In this document: positions 14,290 to 26,639 of the stretch, one piece after another
Numbering within the stretch: the first letter of the stretch is position 1
Layout: each line of letters starts with the position of its first letter
Source of the DNA: Bimastos eiseni
Lineage: Eukaryota > Annelida > Clitellata > Crassiclitellata > Lumbricidae
Direction of reading: 5' to 3'
NCBI GenBank assembly: GCA_959347315.1
Contig: OY365810.1
Location: forward strand, 2,532,334 to 2,596,333
DNA length: 64,000 nt
Made by a program: the position numbers and the translations under genes
Notes under the pieces: generated by a model
Database searches by the model: none
Told to the model about the DNA's origin: nothing
Seen by the model: the letters and a program-made list of their open reading frames with translations, nothing else

Positions 14290-14640
14290 CAATGTACGTG
14301 TATAGAGACATAGATCAAGTAGATCGGCAGACCGAAGGCGGTAGGGTGAAGAGAGAGCAGCTCCTTCCGAAGAGGAAAAGGGAGGCTGTTCCAGCTGGTG
14401 GGACCCACGAAGTCAAAGCTCATGCATTGGGCCGTGGCAGAGCGCATGCGAGGACCACATCAGTCCGCGGGCAGAGGGGCATAAGAAGTCGATATGTAGA
14501 ATAGAGGAGACCCTAATGCAGAGGACCAGCATATAGGTCTGGGCAGACCCAATGACACAGTTATGCATTAGAGCAAGGGTCTTGAAACGAATGCGCTGGA
14601 AGGACCTGCCCCATTATCCGTAGCAAACTTTTAATCGGGC
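14290..14640 (-). mobile_element. LINE relic, C-terminal end of ORF2
   Basis: Read on the - strand this gives a degenerate reverse-transcriptase C-terminal tail: RSATAQ, then FVGPTSWNSLPFPLR, the usual WNSLP..LR block of CR1/L2-like non-LTR elements. The same family is present in longer form at 27560-29090. Confidence 0.6.
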
Positions 14641-14814
14641 TCCCACCCTCATCCGTTCGTTGCCTGAAGATTTTCTTATTTCCTTGGGACTGTCACGCTG
14701 AGAGCACTTCTGAACGGCTGGTATAAGAGGCGCTTTATAAATAAATAGATACGATACGATCTCAAGTGGCGATTATGTAAGTGCTCCGTTACAATTACAA
14801 TTACGATTATAGCA

Positions 14815-14850
14815 CATAAGAATCACATAAGAATCACATAAGAATCACTG
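14815..14850 (+). repeat. Short 11-bp tandem repeat
   Basis: Three direct copies of CACATAAGAAT follow each other. No function is suggested. Confidence 0.6.
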
Positions 14851-15643
14851 GCAATAGACAACACCGTTGTCCTTTATGTTCCAAGAGCTACTCTTTCCAC
14901 GTCCATTAACATTTTGCGATGTCATTTGGACGTTCCACTGCTAACGAGGTTTAAGGAATAAGCGTTGTTCTTGAGAACTTCTGCACCTTCGTCTCTTCCT
15001 CCATCTTCAAAGCATCCAAGTAATTTCGAGTTACGTCACCGCTCAAATAGTCTTTAGGCTATGAGCCTCTTTTCATCTGGGCACAAAAACAGTTGCAAAA
15101 GAACTTCTGTATAACACCATAAAAATATTCTCGTTTGATTTTCAAACTCTTTCCGCAGTATGACTGCATGTAGATTACGAACGGATCATAACAGGTTATT
15201 ACAAGAGTCGAATTTAACCGTCTTCATCAAGGCAGCCAATAAGTTTCTGTTGCATCAATTATGACCGACATTATTTGTTGAGGGCGGTGTGAAAATCTTA
15301 CAAGGAAAGCGAAGACTTCAGATGTGTCATAGGTTTGATAGTGGCGCTCACTAAACTGTGCAATTATAGTAACATATGTCTTCTCATCCTAAGACGGTTA
15401 AAAGCAATTATGAAATGTCGTTCACCTCCTTCTCCACTTCTCTTCCTCCAACCCTCCCCTTCTTCTACCTCCTTCGCATCCTCTTCCACCTCTCCTCCAA
15501 GTAACTCCTTTGTATAATGAGGAACAACAGACAAAATTAAACGTTGCCAAACTTTGCCATGATGTTGGGTGCTTCATCATGATTTCCAAGTAGGTTTATA
15601 ATATAATTTACTAGAATTATCAAGCATTGCGTTTCTCATCACC

Positions 15644-15695
15644 TTAATCTTTAAGAGCCTTTCTCTCCTCGGTTTTCTCTGTTGCATCTGTAGAT
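15644..15695 (-). CDS. Candidate alternative tail exon of gene B
   Basis: After an acceptor (TTTTTAAG) at 15696 a short charged reading frame runs to TAA: STDATEKTEERKALKD. It would join in frame to the phase-2 donor AT|GTAAGT at 16250 of gene B. Every other junction in the cluster is phase 1, and a phase-1 reading of the same exon is open for longer, so this is only a candidate. Confidence 0.25.
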
Positions 15696-16246
15696 CTTAA
15701 AAACACATATCACAAATTCAGTTTCAATATTGGGAAGTAAACTGTTTCGTCAAGTGAACAAAGTATGTTTCAGCGGAGCTTACACAAGAACATTGAATAT
15801 TTCAAAACGATTCGAAATTCTACTCAAGATTCCATTCGTTAAAAAGATAAGTCACCAGCCTCTAGATAATTTCAATTGATTTGGGCGTCCTAAAGGGCAT
15901 GACTACGGATATAAAGAGAGTCATGTGCATGCAAATAATACATATCAGGAAATTGAATATAAATATGAAATCAAGAGGCGTAAATGTATTTTCATCGAAT
16001 AATTGAGCTGAGAAGTAGCAAAATCAGTCACTGTTCTCACAGTTTACTTTAGGTACCAATGCGAATTAGACCTACATGTAACATTTGGTCAAAATCTCGA
16101 GTCATTGAGTCAATAAACGTAGACGACAGCACTTCGTCAATAGAATATTGTCAGTAGTGCACACTGCACCAGTCATCTGTTTATTTGCACTCAGTAGTTT
16201 GCAGTAGCATTAAAAGAAAAAGAGAACCCATTTTTAATCGGCTAAC

Positions 16247-19200
16247 TTACATTTCTTTATGTCGCTTCCGTATCATCACTCGTCTTCTGAAGACCATCAA
16301 CACGACGAGGATCAGAATAGCGCTAATGATAACCCCCAGGATTGTGAGCACAATCCATAGTGAACTCGCTAAAAAGACAGATATTCTTGAGTATTATTGC
16401 ACGGCCCACATAACAGCATGCCTTTGAGTAATTTCAGGGTTAGTTATAATTTAGTAATTATTCGATTGATTGAATGTATGGCTATAAATATTCTTATTAG
16501 GCCTAGCAGCTTCTTAGACACCAGCGCAATAGAAGATAATAATTATTACACTAATTCAACTCAATGGCAAACTGACAAACAGCAGTAGGGCCTATGATTA
16601 AAAAATTAGGATGAACGAATGATGACAAGCAATTACAAGAGTCGAATTTAACTGCAGTCACATGTACGTTATAATATTAAACCATCGCCACCGCCACCAT
16701 TGCTATAACTGCCAAAAAGTTCAACCAGGGCACGGCAACCGATGTGGTTGTGACATGCTCAATAATCATGAACCGATGGTTTTCAGCTATACAGCAGAGA
16801 TATGTCTGTAGGAGTAGGGAATATGTAGACTTGAAGTATGATAAAAATGATATAAGAGGTTTTGTTAGCGTCTACAAAAATTAAATTTCTGTTTATTCAT
16901 TCTTTAAAACACATTTTAAAAGAAAATAGTTCATGTACAGTGGTAAGGACTACAAAGAGTAAATAATTTCTCTTGATGATAGAATCTTGTAATCAACAAT
17001 GCTCCAGTGCAAAAAAGTAGGTAAACTGTGAAGACCGTCTGTTTCAAAGGTATTACTGAATAGGATAAGGGTGCTTACAATTCTTTGAAGTAACATGTAA
17101 TTCCATGGCTTTAACAGTGCAACAAACATCTCGTATCTTGCAGTGGGCGTTACACACATACTCTCCTGGATTTGTGGAAGTCAACACTTGTCCTTTGTTT
17201 TCTCCAAAACCACGTATACGACTCCATGTATAATTGCACCTCTGGCTACTGTTAGCGTAACACGTGATATTATTCCCAGTCACCTCCTGTACTATAGAGT
17301 CATTACTGAAGACGTCTAAAAATAAGCATTATCAAAATGTTTGCAATTTATCGACATGTGCGAACGACACTGAAGACTGTCAACACCATCTCACAACTTC
17401 TTTTGTTTGTTGAACTTAGATGATATCAACTCTCTTACTTTATCGTTTCGTTCTGCTCAGTCAATTGTCCAACTCAGATGACATACCTTCTGCGTATTGG
17501 CCACTGCCTATCCATCTTAGACTAACTCTCAGTTTTAATCGACTGATATTCCGGTTCATGACTTCGGGTTTTTTGCGACATCGGTTTTACACTATGTGCA
17601 CTAGACACCGGTGCGATGTAGGCTATTAATTAATTAACATTTCAAGCAAGCAATCCAATCATGTAATTATTACACAGTTAATGCAACCGAATAGATCACA
17701 TGACTGTGTCCTGTGGTCTTCGCCAAAACACAGCCATTTCATGGAAATAATTTATATCGGTGGCATAATAGTCTCAGGCCAATCAGTTTCGTGAATTTGA
17801 TTAAAAATAAGCAGTGCGTTATGTAGAGTCTTCCCTATAAGGCAATCAAAGACTCAGGGTGACAACGGATGCCAAGAGATGCGTATTTGAGACACATTGG
17901 TTTTGGAAACTACAATGCTTACTGAAGCTACATTCCAGATCACAATTGGTGGAATATAGAGCTCGTCCTGACTTGCAGAGTGCAAATTATACAGGTTGTA
18001 AGACAGTCTAGGGGAAATGGTCAAGGCTCTGCAGTTTTGGCTTCAGCCTAAATCGAACATCTTTTAAATGGTGCACATCCACGCACACAACATTATGATT
18101 ATTTAATCAATTTTATTTGGATTAGACTACTTGGTGCAAGTATGTACAATGTCTGACTATTCAATTGAATACAGAAATAATGCTGAAATTTACTTACTCA
18201 TAACTTTTATTGTATTAGTTTTGCAGCTGTGTGGAAACGTTCTTGATTGTGTTGTCTGACATATGAAATGCGATCCTTCCAAGTAAGGGTCAGCTGGGAT
18301 TGTTAGGTTATATGAGACTCTCCTGTCTTTGGTTGTTGTTAAGCCCGTAGTAATTGGTCTGTTATCTCCAGATTTCTTCCATATCATCACGGGAAGTATG
18401 TTCCCATGGAATGATACTGTACATGAAATCTCTAGTTCTTCTGGTTCGATGTCACAGCTGTTTGATCCTATGACTCCGTCAGATTGGATGTTAGAATCAC
18501 ATATTGGAACAGAATCTAACGAGAAAAGAGCACAAGACATTTGTTACGGCGCCGTAACAGATGCAAACATCTGTAAAATATAACGTACCGTTTAACTTGA
18601 CAGTTAGGCAACTTCTGCTATACATGTTTCACTCATACGGGCTTTTAAACTGACAATTAATTATTCCTAACCCAGCTTCCAATTATGCTAAGCATATTAA
18701 ACATTTTTATCATTGTTCCTGCAACTTCTACCATCAGTATATTCATCATTCATCAAACTTCCAGTTATATCTAGTTTTTATGATTTATCTGCCTGAAAAT
18801 AATTTACAACCCCGCAGAAATGATAAGAGGAAGACGATAATTTACGACGGCAAAATGGAGTTTTACTAAAATGTTTAATGTGCAGCTTTGAAAACTGCAA
18901 TTTTCTAAATTATTATCTGCGAGCTTCCGTCGTTGACCGCTTTTGGCTGGACGCTTTATCTGCGCCCTCTGGTCGGGCTAGCATCGTCAGTACATGTATT
19001 TCATAAATGACTGAATACATTGACAGCCATTGATGAGAACTAATAATAGCCTACATGAGCATTGAACAGTGATGCTCATACTTGCATATACTAATAGATG
19101 CAGTGGACACTGACAGAATGTATGAGTTCCATTTGACTATAATTTGATGTGGTTAGAATTGAGCTCATTGATACATTAGATAGAAGCTAACAGAGTAAAA

Positions 19201-20511
19201 ACGGCGTGAGTAATTGTACACAACATTATAATTCGTGCAGAGGCGGCGATCCAGGGCGTCGAGAGGACAAGTTCCCTCACCTTTTCACAGAGCGGAGACA
19301 CGTTATATGTTTGTCACCCACATTTCATACCCCGCTCATTGTGTGTCCCCCACCTCTCAGACGAGATCGCCGCCTCTGAATTCGTGTGGCATATAATGTG
19401 ACGAAGCATTCATCTCTTCTTACCAATCACTATTAGCTCCCACGAGCTTTTAATCCTGGTTTCTTTAGAGTTACGGCATTCATATCGTCCAGCATCTTCC
19501 ACTTTCACTGACTCAATAACCAAGCTATACGTCCCCGAAGGAATATCAATCTCCAACCGAAATCCATTGCGATAAGAGGGATAAAATTTTCTGTATGCAT
19601 AGATGAAATTCTTCTCTTGAGGTTTGGCTCCTACGCTGTAATGGTACCATTCTGGTGGTTCAGAAGATGTGTTGGATGGTGTACAGTTGAAATACGTCAG
19701 AGTTCCAACCAATGCCTCAGTATCTCTTGGTGCTAAGATTACATTGGCGTATCCTAGGCAGAAACAGGACGTTGCATTGTCAGGCTTAGTAGTGCTGGTA
19801 CACCTAACTGGTTTTATGTGACTGTTTTTATGAAATAACATTTTGCCATCTCTCCACATTCATGTTTATCATTACGCTATCTATTAGAATTTATTATTGG
19901 ATTGCGTACCTTTGGGTAGACTAACTTTGCCTAGTCACTAGTAGTCAGGTCATTCAATTGTATGTGTATTCAGCTTTCGTTGTCTCCGTATGCCTAATTT
20001 GCACATTAAACCCAGGAAACTAACCATGGCTTGTTCAATTTGTTTTACCTCGAAGCTTACACTTAAATTAAAGCATTAACCTGAAAAAAGAAGTTTAGTT
20101 AATAGTGGCTCAGACTGCGAGACTATGAAATCTGAGCCTCGGTGAACCCCCACACGGTCGCTAATCCCAGGAGGTTCGACAGTCAAGATTGTTTCCACTG
20201 ATTCGTCAAACAATAAATAAATAATGCATTAATAATTATTGACGTTTACTACTAAACGTTTCTGTTAGCGTTTTGTCCTGTTCTATGATGTTTAGTGCTT
20301 TAGTCAGAAAATATTGCTAGGCCTACTGTCTAGTGTGGTAACTAGCAACATAGGTCCCTAATACATATCTAATATAGCTAACGACATATCACTGATGACA
20401 CGTCTGCCAAGTAACTGTGTATACCGACTCTGCGTTAGAAAACACATGCCCACACTCACCTGGTATTGCTAAGTAGATTAGTAAAGGTACAGCTAGCGAT
20501 ATTCTTTGCAT
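16247..20511 (-). CDS. Gene B: signal peptide, three Ig domains, TM receptor
   Basis: Exons in transcript order: 20511-20460 (signal peptide MQRISLAVPLLIYLAIP), 19753-19424 (Ig1), 18515-18198 (Ig2), 17315-17079 (Ig3), 16368-16247 (TM). Ig1 has YFNC, EWYHY and DAGRYEC. Ig2 starts with DSVPIC.SN and GNILPVMIW, as in genes C and D. Ig3 keeps the C-x7-C-x-Y-x-W and C-x3-C pattern, with one extra cysteine (VCC). The TM exon encodes LWIVLTILGVIISAILILVV followed by a strongly basic stretch RRRVMIRKRHKEM and a TAA. That stop overlaps a strong donor (AT|GTAAGT), so transcripts may either end here (352 residues) or splice onward in phase 2, unlike the phase-1 rule elsewhere. No tyrosine motifs are visible in the short tail. 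A SNP or frameshift at the donor cannot be excluded. Confidence 0.76.
19238..19378 (+). mobile_element. hAT-type MITE, copy 1, with 8-bp target duplication
   Basis: A 141-bp element with 14-bp terminal inverted repeats CAGAGGCGGCGATC...GATCGCCGCCTCTG. It is flanked by perfect 8-bp direct repeats AATTCGTG at 19230-19237 and 19379-19386. The 8-bp duplication and short TIRs are the hallmark of the hAT superfamily. It carries no coding sequence and lies just 3' of the Ig1 exon of gene B, in the intron. Confidence 0.85.
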
Positions 20512-20519
20512 TGTGTACG

Positions 20520-23240
20520 TTGACCGTAGAATATTGCACATTTTGTCTAAAAAGCACGACCATTAATTAAGGGCGACAGGTAATGCTCTTGTAAAAATGA
20601 TAATCAAAACCAAATCAATTATAATTATTCGACTTACATGACGCTAATATCGGCCTACATGACGTTCCAGTACTCCAGTCACGTCATTCATAAAATTCAG
20701 CGCTCATAATTTACAAATGAATAGGGCCTATAATTATGTTGTAATGCAGTCGAGTGTCAAGATCACGTCGCGTAAATTTAAGAATAATTATTGTAGATCG
20801 ACTATTGTCCTGAGCAAGCTTTTATCACGCAATATCGAATTCATAAGTCTACGGCCCGCGTGGACAGTAGGCCTATATTATAGGCCTATAGGGAACCTCT
20901 AGACATGTTGCTCCAAACACGAATGTTTTAATAATTATATTGAAGGGCAACACCAATTGATGCACAAATCGATACAAATGTAAACACATTTATAATCCTT
21001 TGTTGATAATGCATTTTACCGCACGTACATGTATTAATAAAAATGATGAAACATCTCAATCAAGGAATTCAATGAAAAATTAGCACAGTCGAGGCTGAAT
21101 GGACGCAACATAACGTACGTGTATACCCATCCTTCAATGGGTATGAAGCGTTGAAGACGCTACATGCATGTAGGGCCTACTAATAGTCTAATAATAGCAA
21201 TCAGGAAAATCACTGTGTATTTTAACGTGTAGTTTGTGTATAAATCTTAAGCGCAGTCAAGAAAGAGACTAAAGTGATATACTTTGATATCTTCAGATAT
21301 CATAAAATATCATAAAATCCTTTGGTATATTTTAATCGACATGACAATTACCTGAATTTATTTTAATTACCACACTACTTACACGTAGCTAAGCAATTAA
21401 GTACAGATAGTGACTTGACAAAAATACACAGGAGTGTATTTACAAAGTGTGACAAGCGAATATTTAAATGGACAATTTTCGGCTAATTACCTTACTGACA
21501 TTGATCCATTTTACAAATATAATAGAATATTCTTGGCTTAAACCCTTAAAAAATCAATACATGCTAAACTTTATGAGTGAATAATATCACCCATAAATTC
21601 ATATACAGCGCAAAATACATAAGTCACAGATTAACCACCGCAGAAATAGACCAAGGAAATTTCGACTGTTTCCCCAATGTCTTGGAATTTGTCGCTCCAT
21701 TTTCACTCACTCTGAGATGTCACTGTGCATTATAAATGGCCTGCACCACTACAGAAGCCATTGCATTGTCATATTATTACATATTGATTGTATCAGATTA
21801 AATTTCATTATATTGGCTAGAAGAAGTTTTTACTGCAAGCTGATATCGAAAATGAAATAAACATTAGGCTCATAGGAATTATTGGCCTGTGGTTTTATGG
21901 AAGTTATTCAGCGTCACACAAAAGCAGCGTCATGGATTGATAATAATCACAATTTCAATGGTCTAGTAACACAGTTAGGCAATTACAACGATGTCTGCGA
22001 ACATTCTAACAGAGATCATGTCAGTCACTGACTCTGCATAAAATCGAGTTTTAGTGCAAGTAGAAACCTCAGACCGTTTCGTAATGAGCAATTAGTAACA
22101 GCAGTAAACAGAAGAAATCACGTGAGATACTATATCGCTCTCTACTGCTGTTCTGTGATCCGTCGACTATTTAAAGAGTGTGGCTGCAATGCAAATCTTG
22201 TGAGTTGGGGAAGATTTCCGCATTACTTCTATGTCAGCGAGACTAGCGTGTTCTAAAGAGCAACCGATGGGATGTAGGGTCTTAATAGGTTACCCTTAGT
22301 CGTCTTCGGGCTATATGCATTGAATCTTCTCACTGCTAATGAGCGTAACATTATTAGGCTAAATCAAGTTCATTGTGCAACAGTAGGCCTACTCGTGTCT
22401 ATGGCGGTATTACATGTTTAACTGTTTGACAAACTCTAGACGTAAGACTTGCAGGTAGTTCATAAGAATCTACGCTGCTTACTCGTTTACATTTAGGACA
22501 TAATGCTCACCAGGTCCCCATTAATAGTCATGACCATTTATATCATAGGTATGGACAATATTTGGAAAACCATTAGCATGACATCGTAACTTATTTAGAA
22601 ATCTCACACGTACTGTAAAATCTACATGAATTATATCTTAGTACGATCACAAGTAGGCCACTCAATGGTTGTAAAAGATTTAGAAATCTAAAGATCGGTT
22701 CGTTTGTTTACGCACTGACGGACCTCACGGTCTGATATTAAAGAACTCCAATGAAGTAGAGGTATATAGAGTATGGACTGAACGCCTGTGATGGATCCAA
22801 ATGGATTATATGATCGTTATATTGCGCCAAGACAGCACGGAGCTGCAATATAAGAATACCTTGCATCTAAAATTCAGGTAATTTCGTGTGGCACGTTCCT
22901 GCAGCTGGCCAAAAATAACCTGGAAGCCCTCGCTCTGGAGTTCCCTCGATTGATTTCATAATCCTATGCTGCTCTCGATAAATAAATTCACGTTCACACG
23001 ACATATATCCACGTACTCTTCCGCGATTGTTAATATTATATAGTCAACTTAGTGTGGTACTCCGTTACCTAATGCAGTCGAACGCTATGAATTCCACTGT
23101 TCCGTGGTCTCTCGCCTTTAATACTCTAGCGTCATCTATGACGGGCTCCCTATATTCCAGATAAGGTGTTGGAATTGGGTTCTGCGCACGGCGGCAACGT
23201 CCTTAAAATTGCGTTGAACGCATCCCAAAATCTGCCATGT
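20520..23240. other. Gene-free stretch upstream of gene B
   Basis: AT-rich, with several TAGGCCTA-type words. No supported exon, RNA gene or transposon end is seen. The promoter of gene B should lie near 20.52-20.8 kb, but no clear core element stands out. Confidence 0.45.
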
Positions 23241-23299
23241 TTCTGAGTGCATTTTGGAAGACCTTCGTTTGATTTCCCATCCCTCAGTGGCTATAGGTC

Positions 23300-23660
23300 G
23301 TAACTCTGCATGCAATGATATGGCGTTTCATCGATGGATCAGCTTCTCAGTACCCAAATGGTTCTACCTTCGATGTTTATTGCTGTGTCTTCTTTTGTTC
23401 ATCTGTAAGCTATTTACAGACCAACATTCTTGCCCCTCGATGTCGGACATTCACTGGGCAGAACCGAATCTTCTCAGTCGTTGGTTCTGCGACATGGAAT
23501 GGTTTTCTGTGGCACTTCGCCAAGAACTCATGCGTCATTCAATCATTTTTTAATTTGGCTTTAAGACCGTCCTTTTTAGAAGAGATTGGGTGCAGAGCTG
23601 TCTTGAGTAAATGACCTTTATTGGGCGCTAAGTAAAATCTAATAATAAACATTATGAATG
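23300..23660 (+). mobile_element. LINE relic, C-terminal end of ORF2
   Basis: On the + strand, degenerate RT tail: CRTFTGQNRIFSVVGSATWN, matching the R.F...G...WN.LP block at the end of CR1/L2-like ORF2. The sequence ends near GGGCGCTAAGTAAAATCTAATAATAAA. Confidence 0.5.
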
Positions 23661-23899
23661 AGTATAAATGCTGAATTGCTCATCAGAGTTTCTGAGGCAA
23701 CTTAGCCAGTCCAAAATTAAAACTAGACGTGCAGAACAAGCTTGTACTAAGTCAGTTGTGTCAGACCTAACTGATGTAGAAGAAGAAATAATAACTGCGT
23801 GAACTTTAATGGTCGGCTTGCATATTATTTCTGGACGTTGTCAGTGTATTGATTATGCATTAACTTTCCTCCTTGTGGACATTTGTGTGAGTTGTGCTA

Positions 23900-25105
23900 T
23901 TCTTCCATGGTTCTGCCCATCACCTTCGAAGCTTTCGTTTTAATTTTCTCAGTTTGATGCAAGGTTGAATAACATTAGATTAGACTATAATCATTTGAAT
24001 CCACAATTTGAAACAAAATACATGTAGGCCTACATGTAATAAATTTCACATGCGTAGCCTACATCATGAAAAGCAACAATTAATAATGACTATATAATTA
24101 ATCAATTAATATAACTGGTCAAACAAAGTTTAATAAATAGGCCTATTGCTCATAATAAATTTAGGTCAGCAAGCGTCTCCGTGCACTTGATCATAATTTC
24201 AGCATTAATTTGCTTCGTCTTGAGATCATTTTTATTTACATACTGTTACAAATTGTTTAGGCTCAACACTGAAAAAACCTCTGTACGGTGTACATCCTAG
24301 AGAGTCCAAAGCCACATGCACCTGCATATTTATGAATAGCTCAATAATAAAGGATAAATATATCAATTCCCTAGTCCAACTCTCTAAACCATATTTGCCT
24401 ATTAACAGGCCCGACTCTAGGCATTTTACGGTCCTCAGCAAATCTGCATTATAGCGGCCCTCTGACTCGTGATATAGCACAAGCGATTTAAATGAAGTCA
24501 TTAGACCTTTTTATATTTTTTGCGTCTAGCACTTATGTAGCCTATTAATATTATGCATAAGTATTAATATAATATATTGTTCAACTATCACTGTAAGTCT
24601 ACAAAGAAATAATCAATGATTTGATGATTTATGCTATATTTATAAAGCTGTTGGGATTAAAAGAAATTTAAAAAATAAGCCAACGTTGTTTCATTTTTGG
24701 ATTTGTAAAAAAATTTATATGATAATTTTGCAAAATTGGCTGCCCATAAGAATCGGCGACCCTAGGTGGCTGTCTAGCTTATGTAATAGAACCGGCCCTG
24801 ACTATTGATGCAACTGAGTTCAGTTTCCTTGAAGAAAGTTAAAGTCTTCCGACTGACAGAGTCCTTGAGAATAATTATTATAAGAACTCTTCCCACGATG
24901 ACTAGTATCACAATTTTTTAACTGCTATACGATGATGACTTTCGACAATTTCCCCAAGCAAGCGCCGCATTTCAATCTTGAATTCTTTCGAACTGATGTC
25001 TTCGTTGATGGCTTTATCTGTCGGGTTTGCAACTCGATGTCCTTCACCTAAACATTTTCGTATAATATGGCCAATTATCGTACAATATATTGGAAAAGCA
25101 CGCAA
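23900..25105 (-). pseudogene. NHL-like gene fragment (N-terminal half), interrupted
   Basis: Several blocks match the N-terminal part of the better copy at 37141-38450. The GATGCAAGGTTGAATAA block at 23955 is one. The frame reading MQVHVALDSLGC (compare MQMHVSLYSLNC in the better copy) is another. A third is the TTGATGCAACTGAGTTCAGTTT block after 24805. The propeller half is absent. A 395-bp MITE (24406-24800) splits the copy. The 65-residue frame at 24908-25105 may be its N-terminal piece. Not functional as it stands. Confidence 0.5.
24406..24800. mobile_element. Diverged MITE inside the NHL-like fragment
   Basis: The ends are imperfect inverted repeats: CAGGCCCGACTCTAGG at the left, and CCGGCCCTG at the right (CAGGGCCGG on the other strand). 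The flanking octamers CCTATTAA and ACTATTGA agree at six of eight positions, compatible with an old 8-bp target duplication of hAT type. Sequence homology to the NHL-like gene stops at one end and resumes at the other. Confidence 0.5.
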
Positions 25106-25439
25106 ATAATTTCTAAGACATTTCTTGGTCGATGATGAGTGTGCCTATATTTAACGTCGGATCATTTACGTCATAAAGTACATCGGATTTTAAGATTCAG
25201 TGTCTTGTGATAGAAAGACGCGCAATAAGAATATTAATAAATCTCTGCCTGGAAGAGGTACATATTTTTTCGCATCATTCGAATTAGATCCATCTCCTTT
25301 TATATTAAACCCGATTTGGAAAAATGCATAAATTAATCCTGATAGGAGAAACGTGACAACAATTTTAACATTAAGTCCAATAGTCCATGATTAAGTTTAA
25401 TCAACTGTGGTTTGTTTCTTGAGCGACTATGATGGTTAT

Positions 25440-25800
25440 TTTATTTACATTTTTTGCAACTGTCTGCTGCAAGTAAATTTATTCTCTACTTGCGTAAACA
25501 TGCATGTATTAAATTTCACAGATGTACATCGTGACAAGCAATTAGTCTATTATTGACATGACAACGGTTAATTCAAAGTGAAAAAAATAAATGTAGGTTG
25601 GCAAATGTTTCCTCGAGTATCATCTTGATATAAGCATCAATTTTCTTTGCTTTGAGATAATTTTAATTTACATAATGATATAATTTATATTACTTATTTT
25701 GGTTCATCACAAAAGACACAACACAACATAGATAGTCTAACGCCATAGACATCTACATATTTGCCATGATGAAGGATAGAGGCCGTCCATAAATGACGTC
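25440..25800 (-). pseudogene. Second partial NHL-like fragment
   Basis: Segments around 25500-25560 and 25620-25790 resemble 24010-24360 (for example AAATTTCACA..., the block ending TTTGCTTTGAGATAATTTT, and CATCTACATATTTGCCATGA). They appear to be another decayed copy of the same N-terminal region. No open frame. Confidence 0.35.
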
Positions 25801-25954
25801 ACACAATTTATAACGAATTTTGACTCCGAAACCGTCGTCACACGTCGTCCTCAAATACAGCATCACACAGCACTGCATTCACCGAATACACCTAATGTCC
25901 AGAATGCTAAATTCAAATTTTCTTTTCTTATTATTACGTTAGCCAAGCTTTAAA

Positions 25955-26165
25955 GGTAACCCGTTCGGATGATTACAGATGTGAAGCTAATTGTACCATC
26001 AACGGAATCAGCTGCATATTCGTTGCATGCGAATTTTCGTCATCGAAGTCGAAACATCACGTAAGGCCAGCACCAAGTCAGTAATCAGTGTCACAGTAAA
26101 CATTCACATGGTCAACTTTTGTTTATTTGAAAGTATGAAAACATAAGTTTCTACGATACTCTGTG
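25955..26165 (+). pseudogene. Inverted copy of the 3' half of an Ig3 exon plus intron
   Basis: The + strand here is nearly identical to the - strand sequence of genes C and D over the end of Ig3: GATTACAG.TGTGAAGCTAAT, the donor CATCAC|GTAAGG, and about 90 bases of following intron. One base is missing in the CGTTGCATGCG block relative to C and D, which breaks the frame. The spelling GTACCATCAACGG agrees with gene D rather than gene C. It is inverted relative to every Ig gene here and has no acceptor or first half. Confidence 0.8.
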
Positions 26166-26345
26166 CTGTGAATTTCCACCACACAGAATAGGGTGTTCTC
26201 AATATCGTGGGTACCTCTGCATGGAATAGCCTACTCCCTAGCCTGAGTTCTCTCCGTTAAAACTGTGTAGCTATTTTCATGAACTTCTTAAGACTCCCTC
26301 TTTAGCCGCACTTGATCGGGAGCGCCTTTGAATAGCAACCTTTAG
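26165..26345 (+). mobile_element. LINE relic, C-terminal end of ORF2
   Basis: Short degenerate frame with FSIVGTSAWNS...LSSLR, followed by the dispersed word GGGAGCGCCTTTGAATAG. It directly adjoins the inverted Ig3 fragment. Confidence 0.45.
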
Positions 26346-26391
26346 AGAGCGCTGTGCGGCTTAGTTAATTAAATGTAACATTTCATATTAA

Positions 26392-26456
26392 TTACTCACT
26401 TCTATGTTCACGCATGGGAATATTTGCAACGTTAAGTTCTCCATTCTTAATCGTCG
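26392..26456 (-). pseudogene. Orphan tail exon of gene C
   Basis: After the acceptor CGTATTTCAG a frame of 21 codons runs to TAA (TIKNGELNVANIPMREHRSE). It aligns with the tail exon of gene D (43264-43367), including KN.EL and the acceptor context, but with an internal deletion. Because the TM exon of gene C has lost its donor, this exon probably can no longer be joined to it. It would encode a 21-residue tail without tyrosine. Confidence 0.55.
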
Positions 26457-26639
26457 CTGAAATACGAAAAATATAATATAGGCCTACATTTCACATGTTG
26501 TTTATAAAATATTATGTGTAGGAAAACAGAAGATTGACAGTAGCATTTCCTAAAATTGCGAAAAAACAGAGCAAATTCCAGCATTTATTTCCTAAGATCA
26601 GTTGAAAATATTTGATTAAGAAAGATTCAACGCATTTGC

